From CAZRVH01 sp964603635 (GTDB lineage Bacteria; Patescibacteriota; Gracilibacteria; Peribacterales; Peribacteraceae), in contig CAZRVH010000003.1 of the NCBI GenBank assembly GCA_964603635.1, positions 22,402 through 86,401 on the forward strand: a stretch of DNA of 64,000 nucleotides. Reading direction: 5' to 3'. Shown here piece by piece: positions 1 through 9,079 of this stretch. A model generated the notes under the pieces. It did no database searches. It was given only the letters and a program-made list of their open reading frames with translations, and was not told the DNA's origin. Each line of letters opens with the position of its first letter. The stretch's first letter is position 1. A program made the position numbers and the translations under genes.

Positions 1-332
1 AGAACTGGCCCGGCCCGGACATCGCCATCTCCATCGATCCCGCGGAACTCAAGGAACTCATCGACGGTACCAAGGCGATCCACGAAGCGATGGGAGGAAA
101 GAAGAACATCTTGAAGGAGGAGAAGGACGTCATCAACTTCGCCTACGCGTGCGTGGTGACCATCAAACCGGTAAAGAAAGGCGAGAAATTCAGCGAGAAG
201 AACATCTGGGTGAAGCGCCCCGGCTCCGGCGAGATCAAAGCCAAGGACTACAAAGGCCTCCTCGGAAAGAAAGCCAAGAAAGACCTTCCCGCCGACACCC
301 AGGTTCGCTGGGCAGACGTTGCCTCCCGATAA
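1..332 (+). CDS. neuB: N-acetylneuraminate/nonulosonate synthase, C-terminal part
   Basis: Only the last 109 residues are present; the gene runs in from the left edge (reading frame begins at base 3). The visible part has the end of the NeuB barrel (GPDIAISIDP...EL) and the C-terminal SAF/antifreeze-like domain (VTIKPVKKGEKF, then NIWVKRPGSG). The family condenses phosphoenolpyruvate with ManNAc or a related 6-deoxy-diamino sugar to make a sialic-acid-like nonulosonate. It is followed after 11 bases by neuC, so the two are probably co-transcribed. The exact sugar (Neu5Ac, legionaminic or pseudaminic acid) cannot be decided from this fragment. Confidence 0.85.
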   Translation, partial: NWPGPDIAISIDPAELKELIDGTKAIHEAMGGKKNILKEEKDVINFAYACVVTIKPVKKGEKFSEKNIWVKRPGSGEIKAKDYKGLLGKKAKKDLPADTQVRWADVASR

Positions 333-343
333 CCCCTCTTCCC

Positions 344-1480
344 ATGCGCAAGATTCTCGTCGTCATCGAACGGCGCGCTGATTACAGCCGCTACCGCCCC
401 GTCCTTCAGCTCCTGAAGGCGGACCCGTTCTTCCGGCTTCACCTCGTCGTGACAGGCATCAACCTATTGCCGGGACATGGCGAAGACGTAAAGAAGATCG
501 AGGCGGACGGATTCACCGTCAATGACACCATCGAGATGTTCCGCGAAGGCGCGCCCGATAACGGCGGGGAGATGGTGCGCGGCATCGGCAGGGTCCTCTC
601 GGGACTTGTCGACATTTTGGAAAAGGAAAAGCCGGATCTGGTTCTCACGGGCTTCGACATCGGCGCCAACTTCGCCGCCACCGTCGCGGCCGCGCACATG
701 AACATCCCCGTCGCCCACATCCAGGGGGGCGAAGTGACGGGCAGCATCGACGAAAGCATTCGCCACGCGATGAGCAAGTTCGCTCATATCCACTTCCCCG
801 CCACCGAGGATGCCAAGCGCCGCCTGGTCGCCATGGGCGAGAACCCGAAGGACATCCATGTCGTGGGCTGCCCCTCGCTGGACGTACTCGTGAACGCGCC
901 GGTCGTACCGAAGGAGGAGTTGGAGAAGCGCTTCGGGGTAGATTTCAGCAAACCCACGGTCATCTTGATCCAACACCCCGTAACCACGGAGAACACGGAT
1001 TCGCTCAGGCAGATCACGGAAACATTGAAAGCCTTGAAGGCCGTGGAGGTGCAGACGATCGCATTGCTCCCGAACAACGACGCCGGCTTCAGCAACATCG
1101 TGAAGACCGTGACGGACTCGGGCCTCACGTGGTATCCGAGCCTGGATGTCGAGACGTTCGCGAACCTCTACCGCCACATCTGGGCCATCGTTGGCAACTC
1201 CAGCTCGGGCATCCACGAAGCCGCCACCTTCCACGTGCCCACCGTGAACATCGGCACGCGCCAGCAGGGCAGAGAGCGCCCGGTCAGCGTCATCGATGCG
1301 CCGTACGACGGAGCGGAGATTGAAAAAGCGCTGCGCAAAGCCCTGTTCGACACCGCGTTCCGCGACGGCATCAAGGCGATTCCCAACATCTACGGAGACG
1401 GGACCACGGCCCCCAAGATCTACAAGCTCCTGAAGGAACTGCCGCTCGACAGCCTCGTCCAGAAGCGCTTCTATGAATAA
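344..1480 (+). CDS. neuC: UDP-N-acetylglucosamine 2-epimerase, hydrolysing (NeuC/LegG type)
   Basis: A 378-residue protein. NeuC releases UDP and epimerises UDP-GlcNAc (or UDP-diNAcBac in LegG) to give the mannosamine-type substrate of NeuB. Family marks seen: IERRADYSRY at the N-terminus, the HIQGGEVTGSIDE segment in the middle and GNSSSGIHEA near residue 290, the nucleotide-binding loop. I start it at the ATG heading MRKILVVIE; a longer open frame exists upstream but overlaps neuB and lacks family similarity. It overlaps the next gene by 8 bases (ATGAATAA), so it is translationally coupled to it. Confidence 0.9.
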   Translation: MRKILVVIERRADYSRYRPVLQLLKADPFFRLHLVVTGINLLPGHGEDVKKIEADGFTVNDTIEMFREGAPDNGGEMVRGIGRVLSGLVDILEKEKPDLVLTGFDIGANFAATVAAAHMNIPVAHIQGGEVTGSIDESIRHAMSKFAHIHFPATEDAKRRLVAMGENPKDIHVVGCPSLDVLVNAPVVPKEELEKRFGVDFSKPTVILIQHPVTTENTDSLRQITETLKALKAVEVQTIALLPNNDAGFSNIVKTVTDSGLTWYPSLDVETFANLYRHIWAIVGNSSSGIHEAATFHVPTVNIGTRQQGRERPVSVIDAPYDGAEIEKALRKALFDTAFRDGIKAIPNIYGDGTTAPKIYKLLKELPLDSLVQKRFYE

Positions 1481-2324
1481 CCGCACTTCCGTCCTGCTCC
1501 TCGGCGGAACGGGATTTCTGGGACGGATGCTCAAGCATACCTTCGACGGAAGCGAGTCCGGCTTCGACGTGACCGTTTCGGGAACGACGGAACGGGACGG
1601 TCGCGAAGGATACCTGCGAATCGATCTTCTGAATGAGAATGACAGGGCAAAGCTGAAAGGATTCGACATCATCGTGAACCTCACGGGGCAGGTGACGAAT
1701 CCCATGGACCTGTGTTTGGAACTGAATACGACAGGGATCGACGGAATCTTGGACGCGGTCAGGGACGGGACGCAGACGCTCGTGCACCTATCGACCTCCC
1801 TCGTATACGGCGCGATAGAAAATGCGCAGGAGACATCCCCGTTGCATCCCGAAGCACCCTACGCCTCCGCGAAAGCCGGCGCGGAGGCGCGCATCAGGAC
1901 GGAGCTGCCGGAAGACCGGATACTCATCCTGCGCCTCTGCAACCTCTACGGACCGGGGCAATCGAAGGGCCTTCCGTGGTATATCCTCGATTCCGTCAGG
2001 AACGGGAAGGATATCGTGATTGCGGATAACAACGGCGATTTGCGTCGGACGTTCCTGCACACCGAGGACGCCGCCCGAATGATCCACGACCTGATCGTCG
2101 GGAACGTGCGGGGCGTCGTGAACGTCGCGGGACGGGAGAACTATTCCATCAGGGAAATCATCGCGATATGCGAGCGGGCCACCGGGAAAAAGATCGCGGT
2201 GCGATACGGCGACGCGGAGCCGACGGGAAACATCGGGAGGGTGGAAACGTCGCGCCTGGAAAACCTGATACCGTTCCGCCCACAACACACGCTGGAGCAA
2301 TATTTTGCTGAGAATCTTGCATAA
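1473..2324 (+). CDS. NAD-dependent sugar epimerase/dehydratase (SDR)
   Basis: A 283-residue extended short-chain dehydrogenase. The Rossmann loop is GGTGFLG (residues 11-17); the active-site pair is in YASAKAG near residue 129, and a serine run (HLSTSLVYG) lies before it. These enzymes modify nucleotide sugars, usually at C4 or C6. Length and motifs fit, but the substrate cannot be read from sequence. The start codon lies inside the end of neuC, which puts it in the same nonulosonate or activated-sugar operon. It could supply the C4-modified precursor or a separate decorating sugar. Confidence 0.8.
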   Translation: MNNRTSVLLLGGTGFLGRMLKHTFDGSESGFDVTVSGTTERDGREGYLRIDLLNENDRAKLKGFDIIVNLTGQVTNPMDLCLELNTTGIDGILDAVRDGTQTLVHLSTSLVYGAIENAQETSPLHPEAPYASAKAGAEARIRTELPEDRILILRLCNLYGPGQSKGLPWYILDSVRNGKDIVIADNNGDLRRTFLHTEDAARMIHDLIVGNVRGVVNVAGRENYSIREIIAICERATGKKIAVRYGDAEPTGNIGRVETSRLENLIPFRPQHTLEQYFAENLA

Positions 2325-2426
2325 AAACCATTATACGATGACAGCGGATTCCGGATGTGACGAACGTCCACCGGGTGTACAATGACCGCGAACGCCTGGG
2401 GAAACCGTTCCCCGTCCCCCTTCACC

Positions 2427-3485
2427 ATGTCCTCCTTCTTCCGCGGCAAGCGCATCCTCATCACCGGCGGCACCGGGTCCATCGGCTCCGAAATCGCGCG
2501 ACAGCTCCTGCGGCATGCGCCGGAAGTCGTGCGCATCTACTCCCGCGACGAGCACAAGCAGTTTCTGATGCAGAAGGAATTGGCGGGGCATGCGAACGTG
2601 CGCTATCTCCTCGGGGACGTGCGTGATCTCCCCCGGCTGCAGACGGCCATGGAAGGAGCCAACATCGTCTTCCATGCCGCGGCGTACAAGCATGTCCCCT
2701 CCTGCGAGTACAACTCGTTCGAGGCGGTGAAAACGAACGTGGTGGGCACGCAAAACGTCATCGACGCCGCGCTGCGCCAGGGTATCGACCGCGTGCTGCT
2801 GGTAAGCACGGACAAGGCGGTAAGCCCGCAGAACGTCATGGGTGCGACGAAGCTGCTGGCCGAAAAACTGATGACCTCCGCGATGCACTCCAAGGGTGCG
2901 CAGAAAACCGTTTTCTCCAGCGTTCGCTTCGGCAACGTGCTTGGTTCGCGCGGATCCGTGATCCCCACGTTCCTCCGGCAGATCGCGAACGGCGGCCCGC
3001 TCACGCTGACGCATGCCGACATGCTCCGTTTCTTCATGTCCATTCCGCAGGCGGCGGACCTCACCCTGCGCGCCATGGAGTCGATGGCAGGAGGGGAAGT
3101 ATTCATCCTGAAAATGCCGTTGGTGCGCCTTGGCGATCTCGCGGAGGTTCTCATTGAAGAAGCGGCTCCGCTTTACAAGAAAGACCCCTTATCCATCTCC
3201 GTTCAGATCACGGGTATCCGACCGGGCGAGAAGATCAAGGAAGTCCTGATGACCGAGGAAGAGGCGCGCTACGCCGATGACAAAAACGGCATGTTCGTCG
3301 TCCATGCATTGCACAATCTGCCCGGGGAGGACTTCCCGGAAGTGACGCCGAAGGAAGACGCAAAGAGTTTCGATTCGTCCACCGCCTCCGTGCTCTCCAA
3401 AGTGGAAATCGGCGATTTGGTCCGTCCATTGGTCCGAAAGATCGCCGACGAGGCTTTCATGCCGATTGGCGAAAAAATTGCTTAA
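2427..3485 (+). CDS. UDP-GlcNAc 4,6-dehydratase, PseB/FlaA1-like
   Basis: A 352-residue soluble FlaA1/PseB-type dehydratase. Visible: ITGGTGSIGSE (NAD-binding loop), the Asp-Lys stretch STDKAVSPQNVMGATK in which Met replaces the usual catalytic Tyr (normal for this subfamily) and FGNVLGSRGSV. PseB removes water from UDP-GlcNAc and inverts C5, the first step to pseudaminic acid; non-inverting relatives start bacillosamine and legionaminic acid routes. I start at MSSFFRGKR; the 15 extra upstream residues are not family-like. It follows the SDR after a 102-base gap. No PseC-type aminotransferase is in the window. Confidence 0.8.
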   Translation: MSSFFRGKRILITGGTGSIGSEIARQLLRHAPEVVRIYSRDEHKQFLMQKELAGHANVRYLLGDVRDLPRLQTAMEGANIVFHAAAYKHVPSCEYNSFEAVKTNVVGTQNVIDAALRQGIDRVLLVSTDKAVSPQNVMGATKLLAEKLMTSAMHSKGAQKTVFSSVRFGNVLGSRGSVIPTFLRQIANGGPLTLTHADMLRFFMSIPQAADLTLRAMESMAGGEVFILKMPLVRLGDLAEVLIEEAAPLYKKDPLSISVQITGIRPGEKIKEVLMTEEEARYADDKNGMFVVHALHNLPGEDFPEVTPKEDAKSFDSSTASVLSKVEIGDLVRPLVRKIADEAFMPIGEKIA

Positions 3486-3502
3486 ATGATGTTGAAACAA
3501 GA

Positions 3503-3531
3503 TTGCAAAAAATATTAAAATAGTTTATAAT
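3503..3531 (+). promoter_or_regulatory. Sigma-70-type promoter placed for a leaderless transcript
   Basis: TTGCAA (-35), 17-base spacer, perfect TATAAT (-10) ending 6 bases before the next ATG. A transcript starting at the usual distance would begin at the start codon itself. The region is strongly AT-rich compared with both neighbours. Confidence 0.6.
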
Positions 3532-3537
3532 ATATAC

Positions 3538-4704
3538 ATGAGCAATCATCTCAAGGTAGGCGTCTGCGCGGTCGACGTGGGATCGCAAAATGTCTGCGCA
3601 CTCGTGAAAAACGCAGCCGAAGCAGAAGCAGGTACATTCGAGCTGTACGAGGTGCCCGGCCTGTCCGTGGCCGCTGCCGCACCCGTCATCCGGCAAGTAC
3701 GCGACAGCGCGGCGCTCCTGTGCGGCTGTTCGTATGAGCGTCCCGAAGCAAGAGTGACCTTGGCAGCACTCAATGAAAACCCCTCTCTGGTCCCGGTGTT
3801 GGTCGAGGATTTTCCCGGAACGGCAGGAAACTTTTTACACCTTCCGCAGATGCAAGAACTTGTGCAACGAGGCGTGTATGCATGCACTATCATTGGCGAC
3901 CAAAACGAAGCATTGCTCCGTGCAGGGTTTAAAGGAGTCACGACTGTCGGCCTTCCCGACCACTGGACGGACAGCGTATGGCAGATGCAACAGGCACGGC
4001 TGGACCGTCAGGCGGGGAAGATCCTGAAAGAAACGAATGGCGTAGCGATGCCGGTGAACGAGCATGACGCGGTCGTCTATTTCTCAGGACTAAAAGATCC
4101 GCCGCTTGAGCTGGAGATTCTGAAAGAGCTTTATGCGCAGGCATCCGTCGGCGGGAAAAACCTGCTGATCGCGTTCCGCGCGCACCCGGGAGAGAAGAGA
4201 ATCATCGGTGAAATAGAGGAAAAAAGGAGGCAGGGAAGCGCATTACCCGCCGATCTCGAGACCCTGAAGATCGTGCAGGAGGCGATCGCCGAGCGCGATG
4301 GCCTTGTGGCGCAACACCCTCGCGTTATCGTCGACTGCGAACCGGGACAATTGCACGATCGCCTCACGGGAGCGGCGGATGTCGTCCTGATCAATCCGGC
4401 TTCCACCACGCAGTATCCGGCAATGGCCCTTCAGGGCGGCACGATGCTGCTCACGACCCGCAGCCTTGTGAATGATCAGGAGAAAAAGGACAGACGCAGC
4501 TTCGCAAACGAAGCCGCACGCATGCTGATCGCCGAAAAGGACGAGGATATATGTGCATCGGTTGAAAAACTGCTGGATCCCCGGTCCCCCGAACGCCAAG
4601 CAATGATACAACGCCAGAAAGGAGATCAACTTACCATCAACCCAGCCGAAAAGAAGTTCGGTCAAAACGTGCTGAACGCGATCCGGCGATGGACGCGCGC
4701 GTAA
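3538..4704 (+). CDS. Uncharacterised GT-B-like protein of the polysaccharide region
   Basis: A 388-residue soluble protein I do not recognise with certainty. The second half has features common in GT-B-fold sugar enzymes: LLIAFRAHPGEKR near residue 205 and a late ADVVLINPASTTQYPAMALQGG stretch (residues about 281-302) resembling the nucleotide-sugar loop that ends in a small-residue/Glu or Gln helix. It has no membrane segments or signal peptide. It has its own promoter and converges with the amidotransferase gene (3 bases between stops). A glycosyltransferase or nucleotide-sugar-handling role is inferred from this and from context only. Confidence 0.5.
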   Translation: MSNHLKVGVCAVDVGSQNVCALVKNAAEAEAGTFELYEVPGLSVAAAAPVIRQVRDSAALLCGCSYERPEARVTLAALNENPSLVPVLVEDFPGTAGNFLHLPQMQELVQRGVYACTIIGDQNEALLRAGFKGVTTVGLPDHWTDSVWQMQQARLDRQAGKILKETNGVAMPVNEHDAVVYFSGLKDPPLELEILKELYAQASVGGKNLLIAFRAHPGEKRIIGEIEEKRRQGSALPADLETLKIVQEAIAERDGLVAQHPRVIVDCEPGQLHDRLTGAADVVLINPASTTQYPAMALQGGTMLLTTRSLVNDQEKKDRRSFANEAARMLIAEKDEDICASVEKLLDPRSPERQAMIQRQKGDQLTINPAEKKFGQNVLNAIRRWTRA

Positions 4705-4707
4705 TCG

Positions 4708-5943
4708 TCAGCTCACCTGGTACTTCAGCTTCCACTCGCCGTTTTCCTGTTCCCACAGCTTGGGATCACGGAAAGAATCAACGGTCTGTTTGAACTGCTC
4801 GTCGGTAATGCCGATGTATTCGAGGAAGTCCTTGTAGTACCGCTGCGGGAATTCCCCGTCGAATTTGCGGACGAGCGCCACTCCTTCCTCGCGCGTAATA
4901 TCCCCGTTGCGGATCTCCTGCGCGGCGTCGTAGGTCGCGCGACCGATGCCGAACTTGATATGCGTCGTGTAATAGTGAAAGTCGTCGATCTTGTCGTCGA
5001 TGCTGTTGTACTTGTTGTACGTTCCGGACGTCCGCTCGGGAGCGGCCTGGAAGCCGCAGTGTTCCTGCGCGTAGTAGTAGGCGCTCTGCGGATGCCATTT
5101 CACGTAGTAGCTGAGGTACTGGAAGTCGATGCCCAGTTTCTCGGCAACCCCTTCCTGCAGCGGCAGGTACGTATCGAAATCCGCCGGCTCCAATTTGTCA
5201 TCCTTCATGTACTGGGCGACGGTTTTGCCGCCGATGACGATGTCGTCGATCTTCGAACGGTCCACGAACGACAGCCGGTGCCCCTCCCCTTCGTTCGGAT
5301 CCGACGTGAAGCGCTTTTGGTTGATGGACGTGTTATTGCCGTACTCGCCGGGGTTCTCCCCGTAGAAGATAAGCTTGATGTTGTGGCGCGCGGCCGTCTT
5401 CACCGGCAGCGTCTTCTGACCGATGATGAAGGGCTGGAACGGGTGAAGGAGGTTGAGGAAGGCATTGCGCGTAAATAGGCGGTGCACCTTGCCATTGGGC
5501 GTGAAGAGTTCGTTGTCGAACCCTCCCACATGCAGCCAGTTCTGGAAGTTTCTCCAGCCGATGTCCGTGTAGAGGTGGGGCGCCCACGTGACGGTAAGCG
5601 GGTGCATGCCGTACTTGTACTTCAGGAGGTGCGCCGCCATGCAGCTGTCCTTGCCACCGCTGCCCGGGACGAGCACGTCATAGGAGCCGTCCTTGCTGCG
5701 ATACTGGTCCAGGAGTTCGATAAGCTCCTTCTCGCGCTGCGCCCAGTCGATCTTCGTGTCCTTCGCCTCGGCGAACTGGCAGGCATAGCAAACTCCACGG
5801 TCGTCGAACGCGACGAAGTCATGCTTGCGGTCGGCCTTGTGCTTGAATTCGTTGGAAGACGACGGGCGCGTGTTGGAGAGCACGCACTTGGCGCAGAACT
5901 TCACCTCTTCGGGGAGGCCGTAGCGGGTGTTGGGCTGGGACAT
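4708..5943 (-). CDS. N-acetyl sugar amidotransferase (WbpG/PseA-like)
   Basis: A 411-residue PP-loop ATPase. Two zinc-type CxxC pairs are visible (C17/C20 and C52/C55) and the ATP pyrophosphatase loop SGGKDS at 95-100. With HisH- and HisF-like partners, this family (WbpG in Pseudomonas, PtmG/PseA-like in Campylobacter) converts an acetamido group on a UDP-sugar or nonulosonate to an acetamidino group, with ammonia produced by the HisH-like subunit. The HisH- and HisF-like genes lie directly upstream on the same strand (12-base gap), matching the known three-gene set. It probably decorates the nonulosonate or a GlcNAc/ManNAc-type residue made by the neighbouring genes. Confidence 0.88.
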   Translation of the reverse strand: MSQPNTRYGLPEEVKFCAKCVLSNTRPSSSNEFKHKADRKHDFVAFDDRGVCYACQFAEAKDTKIDWAQREKELIELLDQYRSKDGSYDVLVPGSGGKDSCMAAHLLKYKYGMHPLTVTWAPHLYTDIGWRNFQNWLHVGGFDNELFTPNGKVHRLFTRNAFLNLLHPFQPFIIGQKTLPVKTAARHNIKLIFYGENPGEYGNNTSINQKRFTSDPNEGEGHRLSFVDRSKIDDIVIGGKTVAQYMKDDKLEPADFDTYLPLQEGVAEKLGIDFQYLSYYVKWHPQSAYYYAQEHCGFQAAPERTSGTYNKYNSIDDKIDDFHYYTTHIKFGIGRATYDAAQEIRNGDITREEGVALVRKFDGEFPQRYYKDFLEYIGITDEQFKQTVDSFRDPKLWEQENGEWKLKYQVS

Positions 5944-5955
5944 GGGCGAAGGAAA

Positions 5956-6585
5956 TCAGGACAGGGATATGAAATTCTTGATGATACGCAATCCATGCTC
6001 CGCGCTCTTTTCAGGATGGAATTGGCACCCGTAGATGGTACCGCTGCGGATGACCGAGGGGAAGATGCATCCCCCGTATTCCGTGGTGGCAAGGACGGAC
6101 GCCTGGCCTGCGGGCTGGAAGATATAGGAATGCACGAAATAGGCTTGGGAATCGCCTGGCAAACCGTCGAGGATCGTCCCCTTCCACTCGACGCCGGCCG
6201 GTACCTGGAGCGTGTCCCAGCCCATATGGGGAGTCTTGGCACCATCCAAAGGCGGGAACGGAACGACTTCCCCCGGGATAAGATCCAGTCCGGCGAATGT
6301 GCCGAATTCATGGCCCGTCGTCATCAGCAGTTGCGCCCCCAGGCAAATACCGAGGACGGGCGTGCCCGCCTTCGCCTTCTCCCGCACGGCATCGACCAGG
6401 CCGCGTACCTTCAGCCCCTCCATGCCCGCCCCAAAGGACCCGACACCGGGCAGGACGATCTTGTCCGCGCCACGCACCACCTCCGGATCCTCGGACAGCA
6501 CCACATTGTCCGCGTAAAGCCGGAATGCCTTGAGTGCGCTGTGGATGTTTCCGACGCCGTAGTCGACGATGCAGACGTTGGTCAT
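5956..6585 (-). CDS. hisH: HisH-like glutamine amidotransferase subunit for sugar amidination
   Basis: A 209-residue class I glutaminase. The triad is visible: C81 in GICLGAQ, H190 and E192 in FHPEKS. It hydrolyses glutamine and passes ammonia to a HisF-like partner. In histidine synthesis this makes imidazole glycerol phosphate; no other his gene is near. The adjacent WbpG-like gene makes a role in sugar amidination much more likely, so the symbol denotes family rather than pathway. It overlaps the hisF-like gene by 4 bases (ATGA). Confidence 0.85.
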   Translation of the reverse strand: MTNVCIVDYGVGNIHSALKAFRLYADNVVLSEDPEVVRGADKIVLPGVGSFGAGMEGLKVRGLVDAVREKAKAGTPVLGICLGAQLLMTTGHEFGTFAGLDLIPGEVVPFPPLDGAKTPHMGWDTLQVPAGVEWKGTILDGLPGDSQAYFVHSYIFQPAGQASVLATTEYGGCIFPSVIRSGTIYGCQFHPEKSAEHGLRIIKNFISLS

Positions 6586-7352
6586 AGGCGGATGGGAAGG
6601 GAGTCGGCTGCAAGGAAGGCTTTGAGATCCCCCACGGAGTAATCGTCATAATGGAACACCGTGCCCGCGGACACCGCGTCGGCCTTGCCGGCGATGATGA
6701 CGTCCCGAACGGACTCTTTCGTGCCGGCACCCCCGTGGGCGATGACGGGTACGGGAGATAGGGCCGTGATCGCTTGGGTCAGCTCGAGATCGAACCCTTT
6801 CCTTGTTCCGTCGCGATCAACGGAGGACAGGAGTATTTCCCCCACCCCGCGGTCCAGCGCCTCCTTCACCCACTCCACGACGTCGCGACCCGAATGCTCG
6901 CGTCCGCCTTCGGTGTAAGCCTCCCAGTTTCCCGCGTCGGTCTTCTTCGCCTCGATGGATAGGACGATGCACTGGGACCCGAACTGCTTCACCGCCTCGT
7001 TGATCAATTCGGGGTGTTTCAATGCATACGTGTTGATGGCGACCTTGTCCGCGCCCGAACGCAGCACGGCGCTGATGTCGTGCAACGACTGGATACCTCC
7101 CCCCACCGTAAGCGGGATGAACAGCTCCGCGGCGACCGCCTTCACCAGATCCAGGTCGATGCTTCGCCCATAGAGCGATGCGACGATATCGATGTATAAA
7201 AGCTCGTCCGCACCCGCCTCATAGTACTTCCGCGCCAGCTCGGCCGGGGCGCCCATGAGGCGCAGTCCTTCCATATGGACCCCTTTGACGACATTGGGGC
7301 CCTTTACGTCCAGCCGGGGGATGACGCGTATGTTCCGCATGGAGTGAGGCAT
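6582..7352 (-). CDS. hisF: HisF-like cyclase subunit paired with HisH and WbpG homologues
   Basis: A 256-residue TIM barrel. The N-terminal aspartate sits in VIPRLDVKG (D15) and the second catalytic-type Asp in LSSVDRDGT; both phosphate-site glycine loops (VGGGIQS and AHGGAG) are present. In WbpG systems this subunit forms the ammonia tunnel rather than acting in histidine synthesis. Two in-frame ATGs (MPHS and MRNI) are possible; the second fits family length better by four residues. The gene is first in this three-gene reverse operon and is divergent from the capsule-type transferase. Confidence 0.85.
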   Translation of the reverse strand: MPHSMRNIRVIPRLDVKGPNVVKGVHMEGLRLMGAPAELARKYYEAGADELLYIDIVASLYGRSIDLDLVKAVAAELFIPLTVGGGIQSLHDISAVLRSGADKVAINTYALKHPELINEAVKQFGSQCIVLSIEAKKTDAGNWEAYTEGGREHSGRDVVEWVKEALDRGVGEILLSSVDRDGTRKGFDLELTQAITALSPVPVIAHGGAGTKESVRDVIIAGKADAVSAGTVFHYDDYSVGDLKAFLAADSLPIRL

Positions 7353-7435
7353 CTATCCTACGATATCGCCCAGCGGGATGCTACTATGGGGCCCCGAAGA
7401 TAAAAGCCCCCGAATGGACCCTTCCGGCGTTTCCT

Positions 7436-9079
7436 ATGACCCTCCTCAAGCGCATCCTCCGGCTCCTCCTGCACCCCGCCCAGTTTCGCAAGCAGTGGCA
7501 GCTGCTCACGGGCTATCTCCTCTTCCGCGCCCGGTACGCTTTCATCGGCTCACGGGTAGATGCCGCCCCGACGGGGGAAAAGATCCTCATCGTGAATTTC
7601 ACCGACTCGCCGTACCACGCCGAAACCGAGGGCATTCTCGCCAGGGCGTTGCGCGCACGTGGCCTGACACCCGTCGTCGCGACGTTCCGCACGAACGAAT
7701 GGATGCAGCGGCACTTCCGCGTCTGCGGCGTAACCGACTTCGTGTATTTCGAAGAGACGATGCGCACATGCCGCGACCCGAAGGACGAGGAAGAGATCAA
7801 GGCGTTCCTCGCGACCAAGCCTTCGAACGAAGACATGCTCGCCTACGCCTTCGACGGCGTGAACATCGGGGCGAACGCCCTCTCGGTCGTGCTGAAAAAC
7901 GAGCGCGCGGGAAGCGTGGACCTGTCGAACCCTGCCATCGAACAGCGGACGATCCAACTGCTCGCCGAAGCGCGGTCCGCGGTCCGTGCGGCTCGCACGG
8001 TATTGAAGGAGATCAACCCGAAGACCCTGCTCTTCACCGAGACCGGCTACACCCCGCACGGCGAACTTTTCGCGGTCGCGATCGAGTACGGCATGACGCC
8101 CATCCAGTACGTGCACAGCCAGCGGCTCGACGCGCTCACGATGAAGCGGTACCTCACGCTGGAGAACATGGTGGACCCTATTTCCATCTCCAAGCCGAGC
8201 TGGGAAACACTGAAGGCGATGCCTTGGTCGCAGGAAAAAGAGGATGCATTCATGACGGAACTGCACGGCCACTACCGCGACAAGACCTGGTTTAATTTCC
8301 TGTCTTCCCGCGACAAGAAGCACAAATCTCCCGAAGAGGTACGGGCGCAGATAGGGCTTGATCCGGCCAAAAAGACGGCGGTCATCTTCTCGCACGTCGT
8401 ATGGGACGCATCCTTCTACTATGGCAAAAACCTCTTCAAAGATTTCGACGACTGGCTGGTGCAGACCGTGAAGACCGCCTGCGAAAACCCGAACATCCAG
8501 TGGGTCATCAAGCTCCATCCCGATTACATTTGGCAGACGAAGTTCATGGAAAAGGATTCCGAGATGCGCGACATGATCGCCATCCTGGCCAACACCGGCG
8601 GCACGCTCCCGCCGCACGTGAAGGTCGTCGCACCGGACACCGACATCAGCACGTACTCGTTCTTCGGCATCGCGGATTACTGCGTCACGGTCCGCGGCAC
8701 CATCGGGCTGGAGTGCCCCATCTTCGGCATCACCACCTTTACCGCGGGCACGGGACGCTACGCCAACATGGGCTTCACCGAAGATTCGTCCTCGAAGGAA
8801 GAATATCTGGAGAAGATGCGGACCATCCATACCATCCCCGCTCTCAGCCCCGAGTGCACGACGCTGGCGCGCAGGCATGCCTACGGCCTCTTCGTCCTCC
8901 GTCCCGCCGTCGTGAAAAGCTTCACCGTACGACCCGTGTACGACGGGGACGACGTCGTCGACCACCGGATGATCATCCGCGCGCGTTCGGCGAAAGACAT
9001 CGATACCGATCCGGGCTTGCAGTCGCTCGCCGACTGGATCGTCCACTCGAAGGAAGAGGATTATTTGCCGTTAACCTGA
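7436..9079 (+). CDS. Capsule-type glycosyltransferase-like protein
   Basis: A 547-residue protein without clear membrane spans; the N-terminus is basic and hydrophobic (LLKRILRLLLHP), which may allow peripheral membrane binding. WVIKLHPDYIW near residue 360 and ADYCVTVRGTIGLECPIFG near 415 resemble the nucleotide-sugar site of capsule-synthesis (Kdo-transferase-like) proteins. I infer transfer of a sugar, perhaps the nonulosonate itself, to a surface polymer. Its 3' end overlaps the convergent methyltransferase gene by 19 bases. Confidence 0.55.
   Translation: MTLLKRILRLLLHPAQFRKQWQLLTGYLLFRARYAFIGSRVDAAPTGEKILIVNFTDSPYHAETEGILARALRARGLTPVVATFRTNEWMQRHFRVCGVTDFVYFEETMRTCRDPKDEEEIKAFLATKPSNEDMLAYAFDGVNIGANALSVVLKNERAGSVDLSNPAIEQRTIQLLAEARSAVRAARTVLKEINPKTLLFTETGYTPHGELFAVAIEYGMTPIQYVHSQRLDALTMKRYLTLENMVDPISISKPSWETLKAMPWSQEKEDAFMTELHGHYRDKTWFNFLSSRDKKHKSPEEVRAQIGLDPAKKTAVIFSHVVWDASFYYGKNLFKDFDDWLVQTVKTACENPNIQWVIKLHPDYIWQTKFMEKDSEMRDMIAILANTGGTLPPHVKVVAPDTDISTYSFFGIADYCVTVRGTIGLECPIFGITTFTAGTGRYANMGFTEDSSSKEEYLEKMRTIHTIPALSPECTTLARRHAYGLFVLRPAVVKSFTVRPVYDGDDVVDHRMIIRARSAKDIDTDPGLQSLADWIVHSKEEDYLPLT

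Noticed and set aside
464..1705. Long reverse open frame opposite neuC
   Set aside because: A shadow caused by GC-rich third positions; neuC has clear family motifs. The same applies to long antisense frames opposite wbpG-like, capsule-type, wecB and PBP genes.
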